Part shown: piece after piece, positions 33,246-44,172 of the stretch
How positions within the stretch are numbered: position 1 is the first letter of the stretch
Layout: every line of letters starts with the position of its first letter
From: Cristatella mucedo
Taxonomy: Eukaryota; Bryozoa; Phylactolaemata; Cristatellidae
Length of the DNA: 64,000 nt
Assembly (NCBI GenBank): GCA_009760855.2
Contig: WPIO01000103.1
Location: forward strand, 174,001 to 238,000
Direction: 5' to 3'
The notes under the pieces: generated by a model
The model's input: only the letters and a program-made list of their open reading frames with translations
The model's database searches: none
What the model was told of the DNA's origin: nothing
Position numbers and translations under genes: made by a program

Positions 33246-33974
33246 ACCAGCAAGAAGGCGCCAGCAGAAGGCAGTCAGTACGAGAGAGCAGTGGCAGCAG
33301 CCGGGCAGCTTGCCGCACGGCATTTTGTAATTCAGCGTGGGCTGACCGGTCCAGTGACCTGTCTGACGATCTGTCCGTTGACCTTGATGAGGTGTCTGCA
33401 ATCCGCACTACATGCTGGCCTCTCGTCGTCGATCAGGTGCTTTGCAAAGCAGGCTGTACACAGAAATTCAAGATACAATGTAAAAGATTTAGCTGACAAG
33501 CGTGATTTTACTGAGGCATTTGAAACTGCGACTCATGCATTTACTTCTCGTTTGTCCTGTTTTCTTCATCTGCTCGTAATAAAATCTATGAGGGTTCGGA
33601 ATGACCGAAAACAACATTTGATGCAATGATGTGAAAGGATGCAATGACACGAAAGAAGCGTAATGACACGAGTAACTATAGCCGGACATACCGTGGGCAT
33701 TCGTAGAGTACGAGCGAAGGCGCACATCGTACACACCACTCGCAGTTCTTCGATTAATAAGGAAGACACAAAGGAACAATTAGCCATGGAGCCATTAAAT
33801 TAAATATGCTGAAAATACCCTGTGTTGTTGGCTGCGAGTTTGGCTACTATGGACAAGGCGATTTGCTTGGCGTCCTCTCTAGTGGTACAAAGCCCCGTTA
33901 AACTTTAAGCCCGTGTGTAGACTACCTCTCACAGCGTAGCTGTTTCATTTAATTTTTCATGATTTTCAAAAGTA
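33246..33974. other. Unassigned sequence
   Basis: Nothing recognised. ORFs that enter it from the polypurine tract are extensions of repeat frames. Confidence 0.45.
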
Positions 33975-34715
33975 ATACTAAAAGGACATTTTTCTAGAAC
34001 CCCAGAGAGCTAAAACTCTTTCTATGCACTTCGTTTACGGAGGCTGCAAAAGAACCATCAAAATGGTTGGTCATAGAGCCCCAGTGTCAGGAAGATTAAG
34101 GTCGTATGGGCCATTCACACGGTCCCAGCAAATGCTGCGAGGAAATGATGCGTTTGAGCTTCTTTATAAATGCGTCAAGTCAGGGAATGCGTGACGTCAG
34201 TCGGTGTGAGTTCCAGGCTTTGGGAGCATGCGAATTAAAGGCACGGTCTTCAGAGGATTTGAAGTTGGCTTGAGACACAGCTAAATTACTTGAGTCAGAA
34301 GAGAAGGTACTGCAATAGCTTGCCTGATTGGGATGTAGTTCAGATAGGTAGGCTGGAGCAAGCGAATCAAGGGACTTAAAAGAGCACCCAGACCTTGAAG
34401 TCGATACACTGCTATATCGAGAGCCAGTGCTGGTCGTCTACTGATAGGTTACTTTGGAGCAGGTCACCCAGATTTTGTGCAGATGCTACAAGAATTATGC
34501 TGGCGGAGTTCGTCATTCAATTTTAGAAAGTTTGTTTTCACACAAATGTTCCTATCAACAAATAGGTTCAGCAAGGGATTTGAGAGTTTGACGAGCTGGA
34601 AGGCTGAGAGAGATGAATGCACTAGAACAGCCTTGTGTCATCTGCATAAAACGAAAGCCTAGATTATGCTTCAAAAAGCTTGAAGAGCAGATTGTTATTA
34701 CAATGGAGGATATAC
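33975..34715 (-). mobile_element. LINE-1 subfamily copy, diverged
   Basis: On + the order is CCCCAGAGAGCTAAAACTC (tail hairpin relic), GAGTTCCAGGCTTTGGGAGC (34209), GGCACGGTCTTCAGAGGATT (34240), GGTTACTTTGGAGCAGGTC (34446) and AACGAAAGCCTAGATTATGC (34650). This matches the minus LINE-1 from 3' end to RT with many indels. It resembles 52335-53230 more than the main family. Confidence 0.7.
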
Positions 34716-35094
34716 ATCAAGACTCTTCATCAGTGGTCTGGCGTCGACTCCCAAGGTATGAGACCTTGCCAAACACATCGACTTATGGGCTTAGAGTTTC
34801 TAACTCATGAATATTAAATTGATGTGCCTTACGCAGATCAATGACTCAAGTAATACCATTCAGAATTCCGGAGCAGCTTAGCATGGCATCGAAAGCTTCT
34901 AATGCAATCCGACAAAAATAAATTATTTGGTGGATACGGCGATGCCATTCGTGTGTGCAGTCATGAGAGACAGCATATAGATACGTTAAGCGTGGCGTCC
35001 AGGTAAAATTGAATGATGAGATAAAACCAACTTAATACACAAAGAGGCAAACCTTTTCTCACTCAGAAAATAAAAAATTACTTATGATATGGGG

Positions 35095-35925
35095 CCCAAG
35101 TGGCACATCTCCTGTACCTTATCTCCAAGCAATCTGGGTAATATGCTGTTACGTCATGATCTTTCACTAGACGGCCCGGTCACTACAGTTATACTGTCAA
35201 GTCAGTCTATGTACATTCAGCTTGATATCAGCAAATATTTAAGTTTGCTTGGGAAAAAATCCACTGCCCATCTAGTCTATGTATTTGCGACACCCTATCT
35301 TGATTTCGGTGACTCACTATTAGAAAATCTTGCGACCTGTGAAGCAAAACGTTTACTGCTGGTGCAAAACTCTGCAGCTAGGCATGTCTTTCGTGAAAGT
35401 CACGATTGCCGCATGATAACACTTTTCACCGACCTGCAATGGATCCCTCACCATCAAGCAGCCTATTGACTTCGTGCAAGTCTAATTCACGTGTTGGTCC
35501 CTCCAGTGTCTTGCTCCTGCGTACTTATCCGAACTACTTCGCCATCAGGAAAGAAATCTTGCCACAGGCTCTTGTGACTGACTTCATGTAGCTGCTTCTC
35601 TAACCAACCTCAAATCTCTTGGTGGCCGTTGCTTCAGTTCGTATGCTCCCAAAGCCTGGAACTCACTGTCGACTGTCATCTTAATATTCCCTGACTTGAC
35701 ATTTAAAATGAAGCTATAAGCCCAGCTGTTCCTAACACCATTTGCGGGATCGGTGTGAACTGTCCTTCACGCGCTTATGCGTGCTGTAAGTGTGCATGCT
35801 ATCACTAACCAATTGACACTTGGCTTCCTTTCCAGAGCATGCACAGCGAATAAAAAGCGATTTACTTCACTTATGGCGCCATACCATTGCTATTTTACTA
35901 TTATTATTACTATTTTCATCAAGTT
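35095..35925 (+). mobile_element. LINE-1 subfamily C-terminus and tail
   Basis: An open piece at 35089-35469 encodes post-RT text (DFGDSLLENLATCEAKRLLLVQNSAARHVFRESHDC and DLQWIPHHQA), then nucleotide-level C-terminal motifs (CGTATGCTCCCAAAGCCTGG at 35640). The 3' UTR ends near an ACTATTATTATTACTATTTT tail at about 35900-35925. A stop follows the HHQAAY segment, so the ORF is broken. It lies head to head with the minus copy at 33975. Confidence 0.72.
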
Positions 35926-36859
35926 GCAACCTCGACAAATACTAATTAGCAGAGAAGCTACCTATGGAGGACGGAGGCTCAGACCGTGGGCTGCCAGCAT
36001 TCTCAGCATGAGCAAACAGTCAAGGTCAATTCAAGGAGCGAAGACCTGTTTGTGCCATGCTCATAACTCAGCATAAGCCGCTGTTTATGCCAGCCGCTCA
36101 GATCATGCGGTTGCAGCTCACCCGTCAGCAGTCGAGCACGTACGGGATGCATGACAGTTGAGCCGGACGTAGTACGGTTGGCTGGAAAGCAAGGGTCCAG
36201 CTTGAATGTAGCATTCTGCCACGAGAGGGCGCATGATACAGTGGGCTACAGTCCCTCTTCTCTGCGGTAAAGAAGTAAACCAACCATATGGGGATACATG
36301 CACATGGTGGATTACCGCGACGCTTAAATTTGCTAACTTAAAATCGCAGAACAACTAGCGTCTGTACCTCCGAATAAAAGGCTTTTGCATCGTTCGCTGC
36401 AGTCTATTTGTTAAAGCTTCATTGGCTATGGCCAGCTAAAGACTTCGCTGTTCATACCCTACTCTTAATCAATTTAGCAGTAAGTTCTGGGCGTGATCGG
36501 ATATTACAAATCGCATGCGGAAAAGCAGTGCTTCTAATGACAACTGTGCTCTCAAAGATCTCTTATTTTGATAGCTCTGACCTTCGCTTTCTTTAGTGCG
36601 CTGCAGTAAATCGTCCGTTGAAGACTTGCCGTGACATCGATTGCGCCTCTTTTTTTTACAATCCGAGATCACTGAAAACTGGCGGTTGACTAGCCTTCAT
36701 CATCCTTACCTCGTTCAATTTTAAGCATTACTCGGCTTCTGCTAAACAATCTTTCGAATGTCAGTTTCTCCGTGTACCTTAAACTGAGTTGCCGGTAATG
36801 GCATAAATTTATCGTCAATAAAGTAGCTATCCCTAGTACATTTCTGATTTTTCTGACCG
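35926..36859. other. Unassigned sequence
   Basis: Nothing recognised. Confidence 0.4.
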
Positions 36860-37400
36860 TATATCCGTGCTTGGCACTATGAACCGCCCTCTACTTGTTC
36901 TATCTGATTTCAATATCCATTTAATAACCCATCTGATTTGACGTGTTCTAATATGCTTTCACTGTGTGAGTCTGTCCGCCTCCACGCTCATTTTAGATCC
37001 CCTACGTAGTTATATTAAACGCCACATAATTGATTCCATTTATCCCGATATCGAACGCCCTGTCGAACGCTATTGTTAACGGTTTCTGAACTGGTCATAT
37101 GTGAATTGTAATCTCCCTAAGAGGTGCTTCTGTTTCAGCAGCCAAAATTACGCTTGGGTCAAGAAACCTTAAGGCTCTACACATTGATGCTATTCTCAGC
37201 AGATATGCATCCTCTGCCATTCTACTTGACCATCCTACTGACTCTCATCCCTTGATGCTGTATTCCAGCAGGCGACACCCAACGACCGTCGCGAGCTCGC
37301 CTGTCTTGTCAAACATTGGTCCGTCCAGCCGAGATGCCCACCCATTGTTGACAGATAATATAATTGGTAAGAGGAATACTAAATATAGGCTTGAGAAGGT
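36860..37400 (+). mobile_element. LINE endonuclease-end fragment, very decayed
   Basis: The plus strand reads LLVLSDFNIHL near 36895, the counterpart of the EN motif GDFNVHF. Worn text equivalent to the EN-RT linker (RNLKALHIDAILSR near 37165, compare NLKTLDIEAVRAR of the 49-kb copy) follows. Frameshifts are abundant. Confidence 0.55.
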
Positions 37401-37424
37401 CCCTAAAAAATTCAAGAGTCACAG

Positions 37425-37498
37425 ACAACTGATCAGAAGGCTTTTCTGCCGCTATACAAATGAGACTGTTATATCAGCTTACCTTTTGCATTACAGAA
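37425..37498 (+). mobile_element. SINE-2 3' fragment
   Basis: The text AAGGCTTTTCTGCCGCTATACAAATGAGACTG followed by TATATCAGCTTACC matches the last 70 bp of SINE-2 (31465-31510). The tRNA-like part is missing. Confidence 0.65.
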
Positions 37499-37959
37499 TT
37501 ATTGTAGGTCATGGCAATGCATTTTGGCTGAGGCTAAAGCCAGACTTTAGAGAGATATAGCGGAATCGCAGATCAGCAGACCCAAAAGTGTCAATTTTCG
37601 CCATAGACCATCTTCCTAACCCGTCGCAAGCAAACGTAACCACTGAGTGATTCCTCTGGGTACGTAGTGAAGCGTTAGCTTTCCAATTCTGTGCTTGTTC
37701 GATAGACTGAATAAGGAACTCCTTGTGCTCACCTGCGTCTCTGCAAATCTGCATTCCCTAATCTTCCTGCTCTTCTTCTATCTCGCTAACGTTTGACTCT
37801 ATAGAATTCCTCACTAAGCTCTTCTCTCGGGCTGACAAGGTCACGGGACCTCAAGAACCTCTCCTGGCACATTCTTGACATCTCCTGGCAGGTCACAGGT
37901 ATGAGGCGCCTAGACTCGATGATGACTACAATAAAAAGAAAACTATCTCAACATTCTCC
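37499..37959. other. Unassigned sequence
   Basis: Nothing recognised. It could be worn LINE linker sequence between the fragments on either side. Confidence 0.4.
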
Positions 37960-38575
37960 CAGTGACTGGCCAAGGCTCTCCAATCTTTGATAACAGCAGC
38001 TTCCGGGTGACCCTTTAAAAAGATGACCCTAGATAGTGAGAACTCATGTAACTTCCGTCCAGTCTCCCACATCGCATTCTTATCAAGACGCTTCTTAAGC
38101 GAGTAGTAACTCAGCAGCTATACGACTACACCAGTTCATCGGATCTTTCTAGATAGTTTCAGTCGGAATTTAGGACAAACCCTTCCACGGAAACCGCCGT
38201 GCCTGCAGTTTACTACGAACTTCTCAGCATTTCTTATCAGGGTTAGGCCTCTATACGTTGGTTACCTGAAATCACTTAGCAGCATCTTTGACGCAATCGA
38301 CCTCAATTATATTCTGCAGCTTCTTTTGACACCCCTGGGTATCGCTTCCAACGTACTAAACTAAATAATGTCATATCGCAGTGATAGACGTCGGAAGATA
38401 GATGTAAATAAATGTGTGTAAATGGCTTGTCTGCCTTGAGCGTTGAAATTGCCACATCACACCACTTCTCGCCGACCTGCACTGGCTCCTAATCAAGCAG
38501 CCAATCGACTTCAAGGTTATATTACTAGCTTTTAGGCCCCTTCATTCTCTGGCTCTGAAATATTCTGCTGAGATA
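37960..38575 (+). mobile_element. LINE RT fragments, very decayed
   Basis: Plus-strand text parallels RT block order: FRPVSHI near 38055, FQSEF near 38160, NPSTETAVPAVYYELL near 38185, and FDAIDLNYILQLLLTPLGI near 38290. At 38440-38575 the nucleotide match jumps to the C-terminal domain (CACATCACACCACTTCTCGC, CCTTCATTCTCTGGCTC). The piece between is missing. Confidence 0.5.
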
Positions 38576-38619
38576 GGACCTAAATCAGTATAGGCCAGTG
38601 GGCCCAGAAGAGGCAGAAA

Positions 38620-39240
38620 TTGCTCACGAAGGACTTACATAGTAGCAGACGCTACCGAATCCCGCAAAACAAGTAGAGAGACTCTACCTACGTCAGCATT
38701 TCTGAGCCGGTGGTTGCGTACTCTCAGTGGTGCTGAAACTGTTAAGGGATTACTCTAAAGCATGGTTGTGACCTTTCTTTCCAAGTTGGAAGCTTTGCCG
38801 TTGGAGTTTGACTGGTCGTCTGCCTTGAAGTCTGGCCGTTATCTGGGCGGTCATTGCAAAGCAACGTGTCACTGGACGCGAAACTTTTACCTATTGTCAA
38901 GTCGGCCTATTTTCAGCAGCAGAGCACCAACAAAATCAGGGCCTGCTTAGCAGCCTTGCGACAGTCTAACTATGTCCAGGGCGCGCGTGAAAAGGCATCA
39001 AGATTAGTGCAACTATTTGTATTCAGGACTACTGGCCTGTGCCCTAAATCATCAAAAATTGGTGCAAGCCTCAGCAGCTCTCCTGGATCTGTCGTCAACA
39101 GCGTAGCTACCGCATCAGACCACTTCTGCTTCACTGAGCTTCATTGGCTCGCTTCACTTGCTTGCACTAGCACTACTTGTTCTCGTCGCTCCGCTAGTGC
39201 ACTTTCGCTCGGCCTGGTTCTCGGCCATCGGTCATCTCAC
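38620..39240. mobile_element. Mosaic of LINE fragments in both orientations
   Basis: 38640-38800 on the minus strand matches the RT finger region (AGAGACTCTACCTACGTCAGC on + equals the segment near 15605). 38850-39000 on + encodes SLDAKLLPIVKSAYFQQQST, like LSLDDHISPTVKSAYFQLHN. 39050-39240 is worn sequence, possibly C-terminal. Borders are uncertain. Confidence 0.45.
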
Positions 39241-39270
39241 AGTTCCTTGCACTAACTAGGAGTCTTTTGT

Positions 39271-39500
39271 AATGTAATGTAATGTATCTCCGCCTGTAAC
39301 ACCACAAAGTCATAAAGACCATGTGGAATCAAGCCTTCAGTTCGTATACACCGAAAGTGTGGAACTCGCTTCCTGGTTAGGTCGAAACCTGCAATGGCTA
39401 GTTTTCATTGAAATCGCAGCTAAAGACGAATCTTTTCCACTCAGCTTTCTCTTTGCCACTCTGAACTTGTCTTTTTGTTTAAACGTGCTTTGTCTGCTCA
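39271..39500 (-). mobile_element. LINE-2 3' end with inverted upstream segment
   Basis: 39271-39330 is the minus-strand LINE-2 3' end: pentamer tail GTAATGTAATGTAATG on + and CTCCGCCTGTAACACCAC. At 39331 the orientation flips. 39331-39500 on + encodes the C-terminal SSVYTPKVWNSLPG-like segment and its continuation. Such an inverted 5' part joined to a 3' end is what twin-primed LINE insertion produces. Confidence 0.55.
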
Positions 39501-39829
39501 CCTGCGCATGACTCCCATGCTCGTCTCTAGCCACTAGCCAGTAGCCCAACCCACAGGTGGCCCCAGTGTCTCGTTGTGCACGCTTTAGCATAGTACAGGC
39601 ACGGCTACACGGTAGGTCGTGGCTATCGGAGATGCCGGTGCTAATGAACCGCACGGGATTACAGACAGCTCGCGCCTCGTGTTCCTAGCTAGTGCGAACG
39701 CACCGAACTTGCGCTGTGCGGTAGTCGCCGGGGCTACGTTGTGGCTTGACAATCGGAGTTCGGCAGACCTCGAGCGGTTCTCGTGGATCAGAGGAAATTT
39801 GCATAGCTAAGCTCCGATTGAGGCATTGC

Positions 39830-41340
39830 TCCTGAACGCACAAATCTCCCGCGCCTACGCTCATGGCAAGCCCTCTGAAGTCGGTCGCACAATAGAAGCT
39901 CTCTCCCTCCCCGCTCAGCGTCAAACCTCGGGGCTTGTGCATTGGTGCGGCGGATCGAGTGCGTTTGCCGCCTCGGCGAAGCCGCTGCGATCGCGATTGC
40001 ATCCTGCGCCGGCGCCGCCACCAGTGCTCGGCCGCTGCCTCCGTTGCCCGCGCCATTTCGAAGATACAGACGCGACGGGCGCCGAAAGCGAATCGCGAAC
40101 TCGCGCAGCTAAGTAACTAGGTCGCACACCAGCCGCCGTTTGAGATCATTGAAAGTCAGCACGCAGGCAGGTGCGTGAGGGCAGAGCTTTGCATCTGCCA
40201 TTTTTTGGATCTGATTCTCGAAACGTGCGATGACGACAACGACTGTTACGAGGGTTGGAGGCGGAACGCCAAATCCGTCCAGATCGGGCAGCGATTATAC
40301 ACGTATTCCCTCCCGGCACTCGTCGCTACTTGAAAACCGCAAAAACACATCCTGTTTTTCCGCCTGTTGTCCGGGACGTCATTGACGGATTCGTCCGGCA
40401 AAGATCGCTGCGACCGGGGGGGGGGGCGGGCCGGCAGAGACTGGCTGCGTCCCTGCGCCTGCGACCGCGGCTAACTCACTGTGCAACACCCAGGCAAAGG
40501 TGGGTGTGGCAGCGGCGGCGTATAGAGCCATCTTAGGAGAGAGCGGCAGGGCGACGATCCCGTGGTTGTGTTAGCTTGCGCAGTGTCAACAAGCATAATG
40601 CGGTTGGAGGAAGCGTGTACACTGTCAACATGCAAATACGATTCGAGGTAACCTCGTCACACGCAGTGTCAGCGCACGAACAAATAAGCTCACGCAGGAC
40701 TAGTCACCTAGTCACGAGGACCGAGCGAATGCTGCAAGAAAGCAGGTACGCTGCTAGCTTTTTTTTTAAGCGCGTTGTCCAGCCAAGGCCACCAAAGTGT
40801 CAGATGCGGCGGCGCAGAGAGGGCGGCGCTGCGGCGAGCACAGAGACGGCGGCGGCGACGACGTTGCACAAAAGCAGCCACCGCAGGAGTACAGCGGGCG
40901 GCCCGCGAACAGACGGCGCGCAGTGCAGGTGGCTCGAGCGACAAAGAACGACCGCGGGCTGTGGACGCAGCTGGCAGCGCGACAGTTGCTCTGTGCGGTC
41001 TGTCTGCGGCCGCAGGACTCGGCAAGCTCGCGTGCGTCGCGCGCTGGCTTGCACCGAGCGGCGAAGCTCCGTGGTGTTTACTCGCCCTCGCGATCCGACA
41101 ATAAAGGCGACTGTGCGCCCGTACGGTCGCAGTCGCTTGGAATTCCAGTTCAAGCATAATTGAATAACAAGGGCAGGTGGCTGCACTTCATGCTGCCCGC
41201 CCGCCGAGCTTCACGCTGCCCGTTGGGAGGCGACATCTGAAGGCGAGGCGGCAGACGCACTGGACTGCGATCGCCCGGACGCGGGCATTGCCGGCAGCTG
41301 AAACGCTGGCAACCCATTCGATAGGTGAGACTCGGATGTG
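39830..41340. other. CpG-rich block, possible CpG island
   Basis: GC and CpG density rise sharply by eye at 39830-40110 and 40240-41300 compared with flanks. Long overlapping ORFs occur in all frames (for example 40576-41163 + and 40708-41157 -), as GC-rich DNA produces when stops are rare. None has a recognisable domain. A ten-base G run is at about 40418. A promoter of a gene outside or spliced across the window is possible but not shown. Confidence 0.4.
40560..40790 (-). mobile_element. LINE-1 3' UTR, diverged, inside the CpG-rich block
   Basis: Plus text GCAGTGTCAACAAGCATAA, ACTGTCAACATGCAAATACG, CGCAGTGTCAGCGCACGAAC and GCGAATGCTGCAAGAAAGC keeps the order of the minus-strand LINE-1 3' UTR (14330-14500), with a partial duplication of the GTGTCAGC block. 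The tail is absent. Confidence 0.45.
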
Positions 41341-41887
41341 ATACTCCGGGTTCGAAAACAAAAATATGCACGTAAAATGCACATCTGCATTGAAACGTTT
41401 GCATGCCACAGAGGTTAGATTAGAAAATGCTCGGGGTTATGAGTGGTTCCTGAATTATAACGGTTGAGAACCGGATAAATCATAATCTATAGTTTAGATT
41501 GCATATACATTTTGATTGTACAGGCGGTCAGTGACTGGTATTATGGGGCTTTGAAGTGAGCTGTTTGCAATGACTGTTGCTGCATACACCTGCTTTTCTG
41601 AGGCTATGGAGTCGACCTTTCTGAGTTTACGACATGGACTAGTTGCGTTAAGGCATTGGCAATTTTCATTGCTCCCCTATTCCGCTACCGTTTTCATACC
41701 CTGCACGTAGAGAGGTGGCATATGCGACTGGCTAGCCATGCGTCTAGGCACCAGCTTCCCAGCTGTTGTTTGTCACTCACTCACAGGCAAGAACTAGCAC
41801 CCGTCAAGTTCGCCGCGTTCGTGGCCTCTTGACTTGAGTAAGTAGCTGCCACGCGCGCTTGTAACAACACAAACCTGAATCTACAAA

Positions 41888-41888
41888 A

Positions 41889-41936
<48 letters not shown>

Positions 41937-41942
41937 GGAGAG

Positions 41943-42023
<81 letters not shown>

Positions 42024-42029
42024 GGAGAG

Positions 42030-42062
<33 letters not shown>
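41888..42062. repeat. (TA)n and (GA)n compound satellite, duplicated block
   Basis: The block TA run, AGAGAGAGAGAG, GGGAGAGATATTATA, TA run occurs twice in tandem (GA parts at 41921-41942 and 42006-42030). Tyr-Ile and Ser-Leu ORFs through it are artefacts. Confidence 0.92.
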
Positions 42063-42066
<4 letters not shown>

Positions 42067-42211
42067 GAAGCTGAACTAGGATAGTAACGCACTCGAAATC
42101 GAAATCGGTCTTTGGTTCATTTCCGGTAACCAAGAGAGCTCGTCTCAATCAAAAGTGCAAAACCTGGAGGAATAGCTACGTCAGAACAATGAAGATAGTA
42201 AGCAGAATACT

Positions 42212-42345
42212 AATACTAATAATAATAATAACATATTTATATAGCACCCTCAGAGACCTGAATCTCTCTAGGCACTTTGCAGGTGCTGTGCAGATAGCAT
42301 TACCGAATGGTTGGTAAGAATATAAGCAGCAGCAGCGGCGGCGGC
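42212..42345 (-). mobile_element. LINE-1 subfamily 3' tip
   Basis: The tail (AATAATAATAATAACA on +), GCACCCTCAGAGACCTGAATC and CATTACCGAATGGTTGG match the start of the 52335 copy. A CAGCAGCAGCGGCGGCGG trinucleotide run follows at about 42328-42350, and the element is lost beyond it. Confidence 0.6.
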
Positions 42346-43700
42346 GGCACTGAGGGAGGCTGGAGATAACAAGTTAGAGTCAGTAGCAGAGAATCTATCG
42401 CGATTGTAGTTGAATTGCGGAAGCTGAATTTCACAAACTAGCACCGCAGAGTAACAGCTTCGGTCGCCTGAAGTTTCTCATCCCGCCAAGGCAGGTGGCG
42501 GTCAGTGAGAGACTGTCACTGGTGCAGCCTCTGCAGCTAGAAGAGCATTACAGCTCCACTGGGCTGGACGAAGCTCAGTCGGCGCCGTGTTCTAGTGCCC
42601 AAGTACTTTGATTGCCGCCGGTTAGCCGGGAGCCAACAGGTGGCCTTTGGCAAAGGAAAAACAATATCCAATAAGTCGCGATAGCCGCCAGCAGTTATCC
42701 CAAGCCGTGCCAGCGTACGATCGAGGCTCTCGAAACGCAGTGAGCTGATTAGCGATACGCGCGGGGTGTGACGGCTTCCACGTCCGGACGCGATCGGGGC
42801 GCAAACGCAGCACTCGCGACGGCGTTAGTACAAAACCGACGACACGCGACCTATGCCGGTCGGTCTCGCTGCTAAACTTTGAATCCCCGACGAGCGACTC
42901 GTGGGTGCAGCGCCGATGCGTGCGGATACGCTGAGACAGTAGCTGAGCACGGTAGGCAGCGATGGAGGACGGCCCGCGTCGCGAGACGTCAAGGCCATGC
43001 GCACGAGCGCAGAGCATTGCATTCAACAACGTCAGAGGATTATTGGCGGGTGTCCAGCATCAGCCATGACTTCCAGCAACTCTTATGGCGTCCGCTGCGC
43101 CTCTCAGGTGCCCGATCCGATTTCTAGAGCGCCACCGGTGCCAGCCTCAAAGCCTCGAGCTCAAACGACAGCGGATACATGGCTTCTTCAGAGCTTATGC
43201 CGCCTAATCGCAGAACATCACACATCCGGTTCGGAGCCATTATAATTTAGGGAAGCGCGAATGACAAATACCTCGACAGTCATAGTCTGACTGACCTGGC
43301 ACGCCGCCGTTTCATTTGCAAGGTAACTCGTGGAGGTCGTGTTGGCACTGTGCTCCCAGCAAACCGACGCTGTAACTTCGGAAATAGCTATCGGCAATGC
43401 ACTCACTGGTGGCAGAACGACTGACGAGCTATTCTTGTACTTCCTCGAATTTGAACCCAGCGTGAATGCCGCACGGGTTGGAAACGGGTGTTCAAAGTGG
43501 ATACAAGAATCGACTGCAGCGCAAGTGCTTCCCCCCCCCGGGAGCAGAAAGTAGCAGAGTAAATACGGGTGGGTGTTATTAATGCGGCACAGCACTTTCT
43601 GGACTACTGTCCCTACACCGCTAATTTGTCGGCAGTCATATTCTATCTAACGTAGCTCACCGACATTGCAATGAGAGACCAGGAGGAATAGGGTGGAAAA
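42346..43700. other. Unassigned, partly GC-rich
   Basis: Short ORFs on both strands at 42622-43245 show no recognised family. A poly-C run is at 43530-43538. No repeat match seen. Confidence 0.35.
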
Positions 43701-43868
43701 GGAATAGATAGCGAGTAAAAGAGTGAGAGAGAGTGAGGGGAGAGAGAGAGAGAGAGATAGGGAGAAAGAGTGAGATAGGGAGAGAGAGCGAGAGAGAGAG
43801 ATAAGGAGAGAGAGAGAGAGAGATAGGTAGAGATAGGGAGAGGGAGAGAAAGAGGGAGAGTGAGATAG
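43701..43868. repeat. GA-rich microsatellite with GATAGG units
   Basis: A purine-rich tract of GAGA with repeated GATAGGGAGA variants. Ser-Leu ORFs on the minus strand are artefacts. Confidence 0.93.
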
Positions 43869-44172
43869 ACTGTGGAACTCACTTCCACAATTCTTATGCG
43901 CCGCCATCTACTCTGCTGGTTCGACTATGGTACATTTTTTCCAGCCGCTACGACCTGGTACGTCCATGCTACTAACTACTTTAACTCAGCTATGCTTCTC
44001 ACTTTCTCTTTGTTGTGTGAGATGGAGTCTATTGGCTGCTTAATGCGTACCGAAAGCCACGCAATCTTTGAGTGCGCTATAGAAAACTCTCCTGCGTAAC
44101 ACCCACATAGTCTTTGGGGCTTTGTAGAGTTACAGACGGAAGATACGTGACATTACATTAAATTACATTACA
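43869..44172 (+). mobile_element. LINE-2 C-terminus, 3' UTR and tail
   Basis: It starts CTGTGGAACTCACTTCC, the conserved LWNSLP-type coding motif, then a 3' UTR with GCTTAATGCGTACCGAAAGCC, ACACCCACATAGTCTTTGG and GAGTTACAGACGGAAGATAC. It ends in ACATTACATTAAATTACATT, the pentamer tail. It is the only copy here showing how the ORF end connects to this tail. Confidence 0.72.

Noticed and set aside
32912-33629. Arg-Glu and Ser-Leu ORFs over 33.0-33.3 kb
   Set aside because: All frames of the polypurine tract stay open; no family or composition supports a protein.
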